NCBI GenBank assembly: GCA_903863255.1
Contig: CAIPBJ010000114.1
Coordinates: forward strand, 1 to 64,000
Source: an uncultured Methylophilaceae bacterium
Lineage (GTDB): Bacteria; Pseudomonadota; Gammaproteobacteria; Burkholderiales; Methylophilaceae
DNA length: 64,000 bases
Reading direction: 5' to 3'
Shown here: one piece after another, positions 1 through 8,507 of the stretch
Position numbering within the stretch: position 1 is the first letter of the stretch
How the letters are laid out: the number at the start of each line of letters is the position of its first letter
Translations under genes and position numbers: made by a program
Notes under the pieces: model-generated
What the model saw: the letters and a program-made list of their open reading frames with translations, nothing else
The model's database searches: none
Told to the model about the DNA's origin: nothing

Positions 1-315
1 TATACTCTTGGGTTCGTGTATGACAATGTACTCTTCCCTAACAAGACTACGAGTCTGGATATCGATGGAGTCCTATTTACAACGAAATCTGGTAACACAA
101 CAAGTACATGGAATCTTTGGGGAACTGCAACCGGCGGCTACGAATTATATTCCTACACTGCGAACAATGGAGGCATTGCTGATGTGGTCGCAAGCGCAAG
201 TTCATTAACTGTGACTGCGGTCTCTGAACCAGATACCAACTCCCTACTCTTGGGTGGCCTGGCACTTGTTGGCTTCGTTGGACGTCGTCGCAACAAGAAT
301 TTTAACGTCGATTAA
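1..315 (+). CDS. PEP-CTERM-like exported protein, C-terminal part (5' end off window)
   Basis: The frame is open from base 1, so the gene starts before the window. The visible 104 residues are rich in Ser, Thr, Asn and Gly, as in secreted surface proteins. They end in a short tail with SEPDTN, a hydrophobic stretch (SLLLGGLALVGFVG) and an RRR cluster. That layout is the PEP-CTERM sorting signal recognised by exosortase, although the canonical Pro-Glu-Pro is here Ser-Glu-Pro. The GTG at position 16 is inside the frame and need not be the start. The function of the mature protein cannot be read from this fragment. The gene converges on the minus-strand gene ending at 406. Confidence 0.7.
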   Translation, partial: YTLGFVYDNVLFPNKTTSLDIDGVLFTTKSGNTTSTWNLWGTATGGYELYSYTANNGGIADVVASASSLTVTAVSEPDTNSLLLGGLALVGFVGRRRNKNFNVD

Positions 316-329
316 ATTTTAGTCTTTTC

Positions 330-400
330 TTTGCCAACCCTCGTCCCCTTGGCAAAATATGGATTACGAGCTGCTCAATCTCCAGGCAGTTTGTAATCCA
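330..400. terminator. Two inverted repeats between convergent genes
   Basis: TTTGCCA at 330-336 pairs with TGGCAAA at 350-356, and TGGATTAC at 360-367 pairs with GTAATCCA at 393-400. They sit in the gap between two genes that converge, where a bidirectional terminator is expected. Neither has a long T tract, so the call rests on position and dyad symmetry. Confidence 0.4.
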
Positions 401-405
401 TTTGT

Positions 406-1284
406 TTATTTGGGAACTGGAAGCCAGACCAATTCACCCGCTTTCATATCGGGAACAAGGATAAACTTCCCATCCTGCGACAAGGTGATGTCAGCCGATG
501 CCTTAAAACCATCCTGTATCATCTCGACTTCATCGTTCTTGAACCGGAAAACCCTGCCATTCTTCCAGTCACTTAAATAGTAGACCCCATTGGGGCCATC
601 CACGAGTCCGTCTCCGCCGCCGAATCCCGATGCCAGGTCCACCATTAAGTGGGACTTCATGTTTATGCTGTAGAGTATGCCAGAGGCAAAATCAACATAA
701 AGCAGGATATTCCCGGTGTCGTCCGTGATCAATCCATTGGGGGCCAGCACCCTCGGATCCTGCTTGCCATTGATCACCGTCGAGACTTTCCCTTCAGGGT
801 TGATCTTGTAGATCGCCCCGCCGATTCCATTCAGGTCGCCGCTATCACTAACGTAGACGTTTCCGTGGATATCGGTCGTCAGGTCGTTAAGGAACATAGG
901 GGTGACTGGAAAATCTTTGGCCCCTGCAAACACCTGCCAAGTTCCGTTCGGGGCGATCTTGAGCACCCTTGTCTTGTCAGCTACATAGAGATCCTTCCCA
1001 ATCATGGCCAGTCCCTTCGGGTCATCCATGCCAACGGCGAACACGCTCACCTTGCCTGTCGTATCAATCATCGTAATCTCGCCATCCCCGTCCTTACCGA
1101 ACTCACCGATCTCGGAGACAAAGATGCGTCCGTCTTTTGCAACCAGGGCGGACTCGGGATTCTTGAGGCCGGTGATCTTTTTATAATCCTGCGCTTCCGC
1201 TGGTTGCACAAGGGAAACGAACACCGCGCACAACAACGCGGACATCAGACTGGATCGATACATCATATGGTTTTTCCTTTTCAT
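406..1284 (-). CDS. Exported NHL/SMP-30-like beta-propeller protein
   Basis: This 292-aa protein has an N-terminal signal peptide ending near PAEAQ. Its body repeats blade-like segments such as DGRIFVSE, KGLAMIGKDLYVAD and GNVYVSDSGD, typical of NHL/SMP-30/gluconolactonase-type six-bladed propellers. Its likely place is the periplasm. The substrate is not evident. It is the last gene of a three-gene operon: its ATG overlaps the stop of the preceding gene (ATGA at 1281-1284). An internal ATG at 1264-1266 has a better-spaced AAAAGGA upstream and would give a cleaner signal peptide, so the true start may be 1266. The upstream neighbour in the operon, a sugar dehydrogenase-like propeller, suggests a role in sugar or lactone oxidation (inference). 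Confidence 0.7.
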   Translation of the reverse strand: MKRKNHMMYRSSLMSALLCAVFVSLVQPAEAQDYKKITGLKNPESALVAKDGRIFVSEIGEFGKDGDGEITMIDTTGKVSVFAVGMDDPKGLAMIGKDLYVADKTRVLKIAPNGTWQVFAGAKDFPVTPMFLNDLTTDIHGNVYVSDSGDLNGIGGAIYKINPEGKVSTVINGKQDPRVLAPNGLITDDTGNILLYVDFASGILYSINMKSHLMVDLASGFGGGDGLVDGPNGVYYLSDWKNGRVFRFKNDEVEMIQDGFKASADITLSQDGKFILVPDMKAGELVWLPVPK

Positions 1285-1877
1285 TGAAACGAGTTGAACT
1301 TGATCCAGGGGTTTGGAAGCGTGGAGATCAGTTCGCAGGGGGTCCGGACGTCCTTTTCAGACAAAGGCACGTCGAGTGCATGCATGAAACTCGAATCTGC
1401 CTTCATTTTTGAACTCAGGTCCTGCATGGCCATTTGGTAGACCATCTTGATCGTCCTGTCCGGCAAGACATCCAGGAATCCCTGCTTCTCCGATTCCCCG
1501 ACATAGGTTGCGATCGGCTTACCGTCCGCCGTATAGGATACGGCCTTGATGCTGCCATAAAACACCTGCAACTGGGGGTTGTAGTACAATCGGGGTCTGA
1601 GCCAGACCATGGTTTGACTGGGCGACAGGTCCTTGGAACACATGCCAACGTCACCGAACTCGGCACCCAATACCTGCTTGGCAGCTGCTTCAACAAAAGG
1701 CCCCTGGAGTAGCCAGTAGTCCCCATAATATTCCCATAGCTTGATCGGGTTGCTGTATTCCTGCGGCTGGATGTAAATCATCATCCTGGCAACGGCCTTT
1801 TCATCTGCATGCGACGCAAACGGAACCATCAAGCTCAACAAGAGCAATACCAGTTTTTTTATATCGACTCTGTTCAT
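1281..1877 (-). CDS. Exported protein of unknown function (198 aa)
   Basis: I do not recognise this protein. It begins MNRVDIKKLVLLLL with a clear signal peptide cut near ASHA. The mature part is mixed alpha/beta in character with two cysteines (GMCSKD and TPCEL) that could form a disulphide. I chose the ATG at 1875-1877 because AGAGGA lies just upstream and the signal peptide starts there; the longer open frame to 2042 overlaps the upstream gene and has no support. It lies between two propeller genes, 16 bases after the upstream stop and overlapping the downstream start, so the three are almost certainly co-expressed. It may be a partner or accessory factor of the dehydrogenase-like protein. 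Confidence 0.75.
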   Translation of the reverse strand: MNRVDIKKLVLLLLSLMVPFASHADEKAVARMMIYIQPQEYSNPIKLWEYYGDYWLLQGPFVEAAAKQVLGAEFGDVGMCSKDLSPSQTMVWLRPRLYYNPQLQVFYGSIKAVSYTADGKPIATYVGESEKQGFLDVLPDRTIKMVYQMAMQDLSSKMKADSSFMHALDVPLSEKDVRTPCELISTLPNPWIKFNSFQ

Positions 1878-1893
1878 GACCCTATCCTCTATT

Positions 1894-3111
1894 TTACTTT
1901 CCATCATAGTGTATCGCGTATATGACGCCCGAACGATCATCTGAAACATAGACATCCCCATCCGGACCCACGGCCACGTCCACCGGCCGCCCCCACGCAG
2001 CATGTCCCTGCAGCCAGCCGGTTGCGAAATCAACGACTTCAACCGGTTTATTATCCTTGAATTTTACCCTGACGATTTTATAACCTGAAGGATTCTTTCG
2101 ATTCCAGGAACCATGCAAAGCCACAATGGCGTCGTCTTTGTAGTCTGACGGCACGTTCGCCGCATTTAAGAACGTCATGCCGATCGGGGTCGAGTGGGAG
2201 TCGAACATGACCTCGGGTGGAGAGGTCGTGGCGCAAAACCCGTCCGGTCCGACAAAGTTTGGATCCGCAAACTGATTTCCCCAGCAATAGGGCCATCCAT
2301 AATGATTACCCGGCTCGATCTTGTTAAGATTTTCCGGTGGGACTTCCTCGTTGACAGCGCCCCCTTTTTTATCAGACCGCATGTCCGATCCGTCATTGGT
2401 CGCAAACATTTCGTTTGTTTTTGGATGCCATGCAAATCCCTGAGTATTCCTCAATCCGGTTGCCCAGATAGGATTGCCGGCATGCCTGCCAACAGTCGGG
2501 ATAGCGCCTGCGGGCATGCCTTCCTGAGTGAACCGAAGCAGGGTCGCCCGGGTCGGGTCACCCTCCACACAAACGTTGCAACTGGATCCAACGTTGATAT
2601 AAAGATAGCCATCCGGTCCCAGTTTTACGGTTTTTAAGGTGTGATGGCCGATCGCGAGCCCTGACACCAGGGCTGTTTTTTCTTTCGCTGGCCAATGCCC
2701 GTTATCCTGTTTCAGCACCACGATGCCATCCTGTTCGGCAACCAGCAGTTTTCCGTTCACAAAAGCGAGGCCATTCGGAGCATTGAGTCCCTCCGCCACC
2801 TTGACGACCTCATCGACGACCCCATCCTCATCCTTGTCACGCAGCATCAAGACCTCATTGGATGAGGCCACACTCACATACAGATTGCCATCCGGGCCAA
2901 ATGCCATCATGCGAACCCCATGCCTGTCATCACCGGGCGAGGCAGAAAGCTTTGCAAACACATGCAGGTGGAACCCTTTAGGCAAGGTGATTCGTGCTGA
3001 AGGGTCATTCGGAAATTCAATATCTTGAGCGACATCGGCCGCAGCATTGAAGGATACCAGCCACGTCAGCAGCAAAAAAAGGAATCTGGCTGAGGATTGC
3101 CTGGCTTTCAT
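1894..3111 (-). CDS. PQQ-dependent sugar dehydrogenase-like (sorbosone dehydrogenase family) protein
   Basis: The 405-aa exported protein has a signal peptide (MKARQSSARFLFLLLTW to FNAAADV) and a six-bladed propeller of the soluble glucose/L-sorbosone dehydrogenase type. Family-typical segments include ITLPKGFHLHVFAK, FGPDGNLYVSVA, AAWGRPVDVAVGPDGDVYVSD and the conserved HGSWNR. Cysteine pairs (SSCNVC, YCWGN with DGFC) suggest periplasmic disulphides. Members oxidise sugars or aldehydes with PQQ; the substrate is unknown here. I chose the ATG at 3109-3111 because it opens the signal peptide and has AAGG upstream; the frame extends to 3210 without support. It is the first gene of the operon with the 198-aa protein and the NHL propeller. 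Confidence 0.8.
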   Translation of the reverse strand: MKARQSSARFLFLLLTWLVSFNAAADVAQDIEFPNDPSARITLPKGFHLHVFAKLSASPGDDRHGVRMMAFGPDGNLYVSVASSNEVLMLRDKDEDGVVDEVVKVAEGLNAPNGLAFVNGKLLVAEQDGIVVLKQDNGHWPAKEKTALVSGLAIGHHTLKTVKLGPDGYLYINVGSSCNVCVEGDPTRATLLRFTQEGMPAGAIPTVGRHAGNPIWATGLRNTQGFAWHPKTNEMFATNDGSDMRSDKKGGAVNEEVPPENLNKIEPGNHYGWPYCWGNQFADPNFVGPDGFCATTSPPEVMFDSHSTPIGMTFLNAANVPSDYKDDAIVALHGSWNRKNPSGYKIVRVKFKDNKPVEVVDFATGWLQGHAAWGRPVDVAVGPDGDVYVSDDRSGVIYAIHYDGK

Positions 3112-3233
3112 TGGCGAGGCCTTAACGAAACGAGTCGTATCGACTCTGTATTGATTCCCATGCCTCAGATGATTCAACAAACCCCGAACGCATGGGAAAG
3201 ACTTGCACACTAACTAAATGAACTGGAAATCGT

Positions 3234-3719
3234 TTAGAAGCATTTCTCTTCTTTGCAACCGTCGTCTTTCGCACCGGCAGCCAAGAGAAGTTCTTCCATT
3301 TTGGTGTTTCCCTGATCATGCACGGCTCGAACGATCGATACTCCGCCACGCATCTTGATGGTCAGGTCCGCACCCTTTGAGATCAGGTACTTGGTAATGT
3401 CTTCATATCCGTCAAAAGCAGCTAGGTGCAAGGCTGTCATCTTGGTAATAGGGTGTTTGTAGTTGATGTCCGCACCATTCTCCACCAGGACTTTCACGAC
3501 ACCCAACTGGTTCTTGTTTGCTGCGATTTGCAAGGCTGACCAGGCAAAGAATTTGTCGTTCACGTCTACAAGCTTGTCCTTCAGGAATTTCTGGACGGTA
3601 TTCACATTACCGGACTCCAATGCTTCGGTATACTCGACTTGCTCGTCGCTCGTGAGGGCAAACGAAGCCATAGGCATACACAACGCGAGTACCAACATAA
3701 CTAGTTTTACGAATTTCAT
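3234..3719 (-). CDS. Exported ankyrin-repeat protein
   Basis: This 161-aa protein starts with a signal peptide (MKFVKLVMLVLALC to ASFA) and then carries about three to four ankyrin repeats. The clearest are SALQIAANKNQLGVVKVLVE, NGADIN and TALHLAAFDGYEDITKYLIS. Ankyrin repeats bind proteins; a periplasmic location is inferred from the signal peptide. The C-terminus ends in a small charged tail with two cysteines (DDGCKEEKCF). AGGAGAG lies well placed before the ATG. The gene stands alone between the propeller operon and purL, with gaps on both sides. No partner is evident. Confidence 0.8.
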   Translation of the reverse strand: MKFVKLVMLVLALCMPMASFALTSDEQVEYTEALESGNVNTVQKFLKDKLVDVNDKFFAWSALQIAANKNQLGVVKVLVENGADINYKHPITKMTALHLAAFDGYEDITKYLISKGADLTIKMRGGVSIVRAVHDQGNTKMEELLLAAGAKDDGCKEEKCF

Positions 3720-3757
3720 ATACGATCTCTCCTACTTCCAATATTAATTTTTAAAAT

Positions 3758-6700
3758 TTAACCAACCCATTTTCTTGCATTGCCAAACATACGAATCCAC
3801 GGTGAATCTTCACCCCACCCATCAGGATACCATGAATGCTGCACGGACCTGAACACACGCTCCGGATGCGGCATCATGATCGTAAAACGTCCGTCCGACG
3901 TAGTTAATCCTGTAATTCCACTGGGTGATCCATTCGGGTTGAAAGGATACTTTTCAGTAGGCAGACCAGAATTATCCACGAACCGCATACTAGCCAATTT
4001 GTTATCCAACACTGCATTGACAGCAGATATTGAAGAAAATTCCGCAAAACCTTCACCATGTGCAACGGCGATAGGCATTCGACTTCCCGTCATCCCCGAA
4101 AAGAAGAGCGACGGCGACTCGATGATCTCCACCATCGCAAATCGGGCCTCGAACTGTTCCGACTGATTACGCACGAAATGAGGCCAGTGACTTGCACCCG
4201 GGATGATGCTTTTCAGGTTACTCATCATCTGGCAACCGTTGCACACGCCCAGTGCAAAGGAGTCCTTACGTTCGAAGAACAAGGAGAACTCCTCAAATGC
4301 GAGACTGTTGAAAAGGATGGACTTGGCCCAACCCTCACCTGCACCAAGCACATCGCCGTAGGAGAAACCGCCGCAAGCCACGAATCCTGCAAAATCCCGC
4401 AATGTGGTTCGTCCGGAGATGATGTCGCTCATGTGCACATCGTAGGTATCAAATCCGACCCGATTAAAAGCAGCCGCCATCTCAACATGACCGTTGACGC
4501 CTTGCTCCCTCAGCACGGCCATCTTGGGCTTGACTCCTTTGGCGACATAAGGGGCGTCGATGCGTGAATTCAAACTGAACGTCAGGTGGTGATGCAATCC
4601 CCTGTCGCCCACATCCAGTATGCGGTCGTATTCTTGTTGAGCACAGGCCGGATTGTCCCGAATCTTCTGCATATGGTACGTGGTCTCTGACCACATGCGG
4701 TGCAGTTCCGTGCGCATCTCTGCAAAAACGATCTCGCCAAGGGCCCTGACGATGAAACCGTGATTCTTGGCAACGGCCGATCCAATGATATGGGCACAGC
4801 CCATTAAGGTCTTATTCAGGTTTTCACAAATCGATTCAGCCTCGTTTGCATCGACTTGAATGACCGCACCCAATTCCTCGTTGAACAGCGCACTATTCGG
4901 TTCGCTCGCTAGAACGGTCAGGTCGACGTCCACTCCGCATCGTCCTGCGATCGCCATTTCCAGAAGGGTTACGAACAGGCCTCCGTCAGATCGGTCATGA
5001 TAGGCGAGTAATTTACCTTCCCGGTTCAGTTTCTGGATCGCATCAAAGAAGGCTTTCAACATCTCAGGCGAATCCACATCAGGACTGAGATTGTCAGTAG
5101 CTTTGTACACTTGGGCCAGCGCGGAGCCGCCCATCCGGTTCCTGCCGTTACCCAGATCAAGAAGGATGAGTTTGGTCGGACCACGATCGGTTCGCAACTG
5201 CGGAGTCAAGGTCTTGCGCGCATCTTCGGTCGGGGCAAATGCGGTCACCACCAGCGAAATGGGAGAGGTCACCATTTTCCTGTTTCCGTTCTCTTCCCAG
5301 ACCGTCTTCATCGACATCGAGTCCTTGCCAACCGGGATACTGATCCCGAGTGCAGGACAAAGCTCCATCCCGACCGCATAAACCGTATCGTACAAAGCGG
5401 CATCTTCGCCAGGATGTCCAGCAGGCGCCATCCAGTTGGCCGACAGCTTGAGTTCTGACAGGTCAGAGATCAAACTCGCCGCGATGTTTGTGATCGCCTC
5501 CCCGATGGCCATTCGGCCTGAGGAAGGCGCATCGATCAGGGCAAGAGGTGCCTTCTCCCCGATCGCAAAGGCTTCCCCGCGGTAGGTCTCGAAACCGGCC
5601 AGCGTCACTGCCACGTCAGCCACCGGCACTTGCCAGGGGCCGACCATCTGATCCCTTGCCACCAGGCCAGTCACCGATCGGTCACCGATCGTGATCAGGA
5701 AAGTCTTGTCCGCGACGCCCGGCAGGCGAAGCACACGACCCACGGCTTCCTTGAGGTTGATTTGACTCGCATTGAAATGGGGTAGTATGCGTTCCGCATG
5801 GCTTACCGTTCGGGTCATCCTGGGTGGTTTTCCAAGCAGCACGGACAGATCCATGTCAACCGGCTTGTTATTGAAATGACGGTCATGCACCGTCAGGTGC
5901 TTTTCAGCCGTTGCGAAGCCCACGACCGCAAAGGGACAACGCTCCCGTTCGCAAATCTCGGTGAACAGATCGATCTTCTCTTTTGCAATCGCCATGACAT
6001 AGCGTTCTTGCGCCTCATTGCTCCAGAGCTCCCTCGGTGACATTCCGGGCTCTTCGTTATTTACGTTGCGAAGCTCAAAGCTGGCTCCGACCCCTGCGTC
6101 ATTCACCAGCTCGGGAAACGCATTGGATATCCCGCCAGCGCCCACATCGTGGATACTCAGGATCGGATTGGCATCGCCCAACTGCCAGCAGCGGTCAATG
6201 ACTTCCTGGGCACGCCTTTCAAGTTCAGGATTGCCTCGTTGTACCGAATCAAAATCCAGGTTTTCAGAATTCGCCCCGGTATCCATACTCGAAGCGGCTC
6301 CCCCACCAAGTCCGATCAACATGGCCGGACCACCCAATTGGATCAGTGCCGCACCGGGCGGGATTGGGTTCTTTCTGGAGTGTTTCGATGTGATGTTGCC
6401 CACGCCACCTGCCAGCATGATCGGTTTGTGATACCCCCGGACCTCGCCGGCGGACTCAATCTCCAATGTGCGGAAGTATCCGGCAATGTTCGGGCGGCCA
6501 AACTCGTTGTTGTAGGCCGCGCCTCCCAATGGGCCATCGATCATGATCTGCAAGGCAGAAGCGATACGTGAAGGCCTGCCCAGATCCTTTTCCCAGGGTT
6601 GCTTGAAACCCGGAAGATTAAGATTTGAAACCGAGAAACCCGTGAGACCTGCCTTGGGCTTTGAGCCGCTTCCCGTTGCTCCTTCGTCTCTAATCTCGCC

Positions 6701-7657
6701 ACCCGCACCCGTCGCAGCACCTGCAAAAGGCGCGATCGCGGTAGGGTGGTTATGCGTTTCCACCTTCATCAGGAAATGCATGTCTTCTTCAACAAAAGCA
6801 TAGCGTCCGTCGGCGTTAGGGTAAAAACGCTTCGTATTACCGCCCTGGACGATCGAGGCATTATCCGAATAGGCCACCACGGTCTTGCCCGGATTGAGCT
6901 CGTGGGTATTGCGTATCATCTTGAAAAGGGAGTAATCCTGAGGCACCCCGTCAATGACCCAGTCCGCATTGAATATCTTATGCCGGCAATGTTCCGAGTT
7001 CGCTTGGGCAAACATCATCAACTCGACATCGGTAGGGTTTCGACCCATTTTCTTAAAATTATCGAATAGATAATCGATTTCATCCGGTGACAGCGCCAAA
7101 CCCATCTCGCTGTTTGCCCGGCTTAGGCCTTCCTTGCCCTGAACCAGAATATCCACGGTAATTAAAGGAGCAGGGCTTCCAACATGGTAAAGTTTTTCCG
7201 CATCCTTAAGCTGATTGAACACAGACTCGGTCATTCGGTCATGGATAACCGACCTCAAAGCTCGCTTTTCGATTTCATCCAGTGCTTCACCATCGTGCTT
7301 CACAACGTAATAGGCTACGCCCCGCTCGATCCGCTGGATTTTTGACAAGCCACAGTGCCTGGCGATATCGGTTGCGCGCGATGACCATGGGGAAATTGTT
7401 CCGGGACGTGGGATGACCAGAAAAAGATCGCCATGGGGTTCTTCTTCTGCAAGACGGGGGCCATACGTCAGAATCTTTTGAAGGACCTCACGTTCTGATG
7501 AACCCAGCTCTTCATCACTCCAGATAAAATGCCAGTATTCGGCATAGAGATGTTCGATCCTGGGTGCCGTTGCCTTAAGAGAAGCAAGTATCTTTTCCAA
7601 ACGAAAAGAGGAAAGCGCAACACTGCCACGAAGATTGATCATTTCTGGATTTGTCAT
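3758..7657 (-). CDS. purL: Phosphoribosylformylglycinamidine synthase (PurL, long form)
   Basis: PurL makes FGAM from FGAR, glutamine and ATP in de novo purine synthesis in the cytoplasm. At 1299 aa it is the long single-chain enzyme of beta/gammaproteobacteria (E. coli about 1295 aa). In order it has a PurS-like N-terminal part, two AIRS-type synthetase halves (for example [11 protein letters not shown] and [10 protein letters not shown] in the first), and a C-terminal glutamine amidotransferase. The amidotransferase has the nucleophile Cys near residue 1139 (GVCNGCQMM) and the His/Glu of PHPER near 1264-1266. The start at 7657 is followed by a second in-frame ATG at codon 6, and neither has a strong ribosome site. 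The gene is intact. Confidence 0.97.
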   Translation of the reverse strand: MTNPEMINLRGSVALSSFRLEKILASLKATAPRIEHLYAEYWHFIWSDEELGSSEREVLQKILTYGPRLAEEEPHGDLFLVIPRPGTISPWSSRATDIARHCGLSKIQRIERGVAYYVVKHDGEALDEIEKRALRSVIHDRMTESVFNQLKDAEKLYHVGSPAPLITVDILVQGKEGLSRANSEMGLALSPDEIDYLFDNFKKMGRNPTDVELMMFAQANSEHCRHKIFNADWVIDGVPQDYSLFKMIRNTHELNPGKTVVAYSDNASIVQGGNTKRFYPNADGRYAFVEEDMHFLMKVETHNHPTAIAPFAGAATGAGGEIRDEGATGSGSKPKAGLTGFSVSNLNLPGFKQPWEKDLGRPSRIASALQIMIDGPLGGAAYNNEFGRPNIAGYFRTLEIESAGEVRGYHKPIMLAGGVGNITSKHSRKNPIPPGAALIQLGGPAMLIGLGGGAASSMDTGANSENLDFDSVQRGNPELERRAQEVIDRCWQLGDANPILSIHDVGAGGISNAFPELVNDAGVGASFELRNVNNEEPGMSPRELWSNEAQERYVMAIAKEKIDLFTEICERERCPFAVVGFATAEKHLTVHDRHFNNKPVDMDLSVLLGKPPRMTRTVSHAERILPHFNASQINLKEAVGRVLRLPGVADKTFLITIGDRSVTGLVARDQMVGPWQVPVADVAVTLAGFETYRGEAFAIGEKAPLALIDAPSSGRMAIGEAITNIAASLISDLSELKLSANWMAPAGHPGEDAALYDTVYAVGMELCPALGISIPVGKDSMSMKTVWEENGNRKMVTSPISLVVTAFAPTEDARKTLTPQLRTDRGPTKLILLDLGNGRNRMGGSALAQVYKATDNLSPDVDSPEMLKAFFDAIQKLNREGKLLAYHDRSDGGLFVTLLEMAIAGRCGVDVDLTVLASEPNSALFNEELGAVIQVDANEAESICENLNKTLMGCAHIIGSAVAKNHGFIVRALGEIVFAEMRTELHRMWSETTYHMQKIRDNPACAQQEYDRILDVGDRGLHHHLTFSLNSRIDAPYVAKGVKPKMAVLREQGVNGHVEMAAAFNRVGFDTYDVHMSDIISGRTTLRDFAGFVACGGFSYGDVLGAGEGWAKSILFNSLAFEEFSLFFERKDSFALGVCNGCQMMSNLKSIIPGASHWPHFVRNQSEQFEARFAMVEIIESPSLFFSGMTGSRMPIAVAHGEGFAEFSSISAVNAVLDNKLASMRFVDNSGLPTEKYPFNPNGSPSGITGLTTSDGRFTIMMPHPERVFRSVQHSWYPDGWGEDSPWIRMFGNARKWVG

Positions 7658-7735
7658 GAAGAATGCATTAATGCTAAAGCTAAAATTCTACCACATAGGC
7701 ATCAAGCTTTAAAATCAAGCGACAGATCATGACAA

Positions 7736-8419
7736 TCAATTGATTAATGAACCAAATACTTTTTTGATCAGGCTGCTGGTCTGGCCAACCGGGTCTTTAC
7801 GAATCGCCCTCTCTTCATCCGCCATCATCAAATACACGCCGTCCAGAGCCTTTTGCGTGATGTATTGCTCCAGATTAGCCTGGTCCTTGCTCACCAGACC
7901 GTATTGAGTTCCCATGGCGGCGAACTTGTCGTACTGCTGGGCTAATTGAACGTTCTCAGTAGCTTTCTTGACGATTGGAAGGAATTTCTCGGCCATCGGA
8001 GCCGATGTGGTCTTCTTGAAATACTGGGTCGCAGCGTCATCTCCTCCTGTCAGGATGGCTTTCGCATCGTCAACAGACATTTTTTTAACAGAATCGATTA
8101 AGAGTGCTTTTGCTTCCGGCGCGGCGGCTTCGGCTGCGCGGTTCATTTTAAGCACCAGGTCATCGGCTTGCTTTCCCATGCCCAGCATACGCATGGTCTT
8201 CTCGACCTTTTTCATGCTGTCCGGCAAAGGGATCTTGACCTCCGGATTACCGAAAAATCCGTCCGTCACACCAAGCTTACCGACCGCTTTGCTCGCGCCC
8301 TGAATCAAGGCATCTTTCAGGCCGCCGGAAGCCTCCTTGTTAGTCAGGTCATCCAAGCCAAGGGAATAGGCCGCAGTTGAAAGAAGTCCAACGAATAAAA
8401 ACGCAAGCAAACGATGCAT
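7736..8419 (-). CDS. Exported DUF4197 family protein
   Basis: The protein of about 227 aa carries a signal peptide (MHRLLAFLFVGLLSTAAYS) and a helical body rich in Ala, Lys and Leu. It matches the DUF4197 family in its order of segments: GLKDALIQGASKAV near the start, KSVDDAK-like (KKMSVDDAKAILTGG), AATQYFKKTT in the middle and ALDGVYLMMADEE-AIRKDP near the end. The family has no established function. I chose the ATG at 8417-8419 because GGAG lies eight bases upstream; the frame can start at 8434, but that start lies inside the glgP terminator. It lies upstream of purL with a gap of about 80 bases, so co-transcription is uncertain. Confidence 0.8.
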   Translation of the reverse strand: MHRLLAFLFVGLLSTAAYSLGLDDLTNKEASGGLKDALIQGASKAVGKLGVTDGFFGNPEVKIPLPDSMKKVEKTMRMLGMGKQADDLVLKMNRAAEAAAPEAKALLIDSVKKMSVDDAKAILTGGDDAATQYFKKTTSAPMAEKFLPIVKKATENVQLAQQYDKFAAMGTQYGLVSKDQANLEQYITQKALDGVYLMMADEERAIRKDPVGQTSSLIKKVFGSLIN

Positions 8420-8434
8420 ATAACGAATCTCCAT

Positions 8435-8487
8435 AAAAAAAGGCCTTGAAACCCTAGTCTAATTAAAGACCGGGAATATTCAAAGCC
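8435..8487 (-). terminator. Terminator downstream of glgP
   Basis: On the minus strand GGCTTTGAA (8487-8479) pairs with TTCAAGGCC (8450-8442), with one G-U pair, around an inner GTCT/AGAC and CCC/GGG stem. Seven T residues follow at 8441-8435. It sits 20 bases after the glgP stop. The plus strand also has a T tract after the stem, so it may work both ways. Confidence 0.75.
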
Positions 8488-8507
8488 CTTTTTTTGCGAT
8501 TGCCGGA

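Noticed and set aside
649-1287. 212-aa open frame on the plus strand
   Set aside because: It lies fully opposite the NHL/SMP-30-like gene, has no ribosome site or recognisable domain, and its composition follows the antisense of a real gene.
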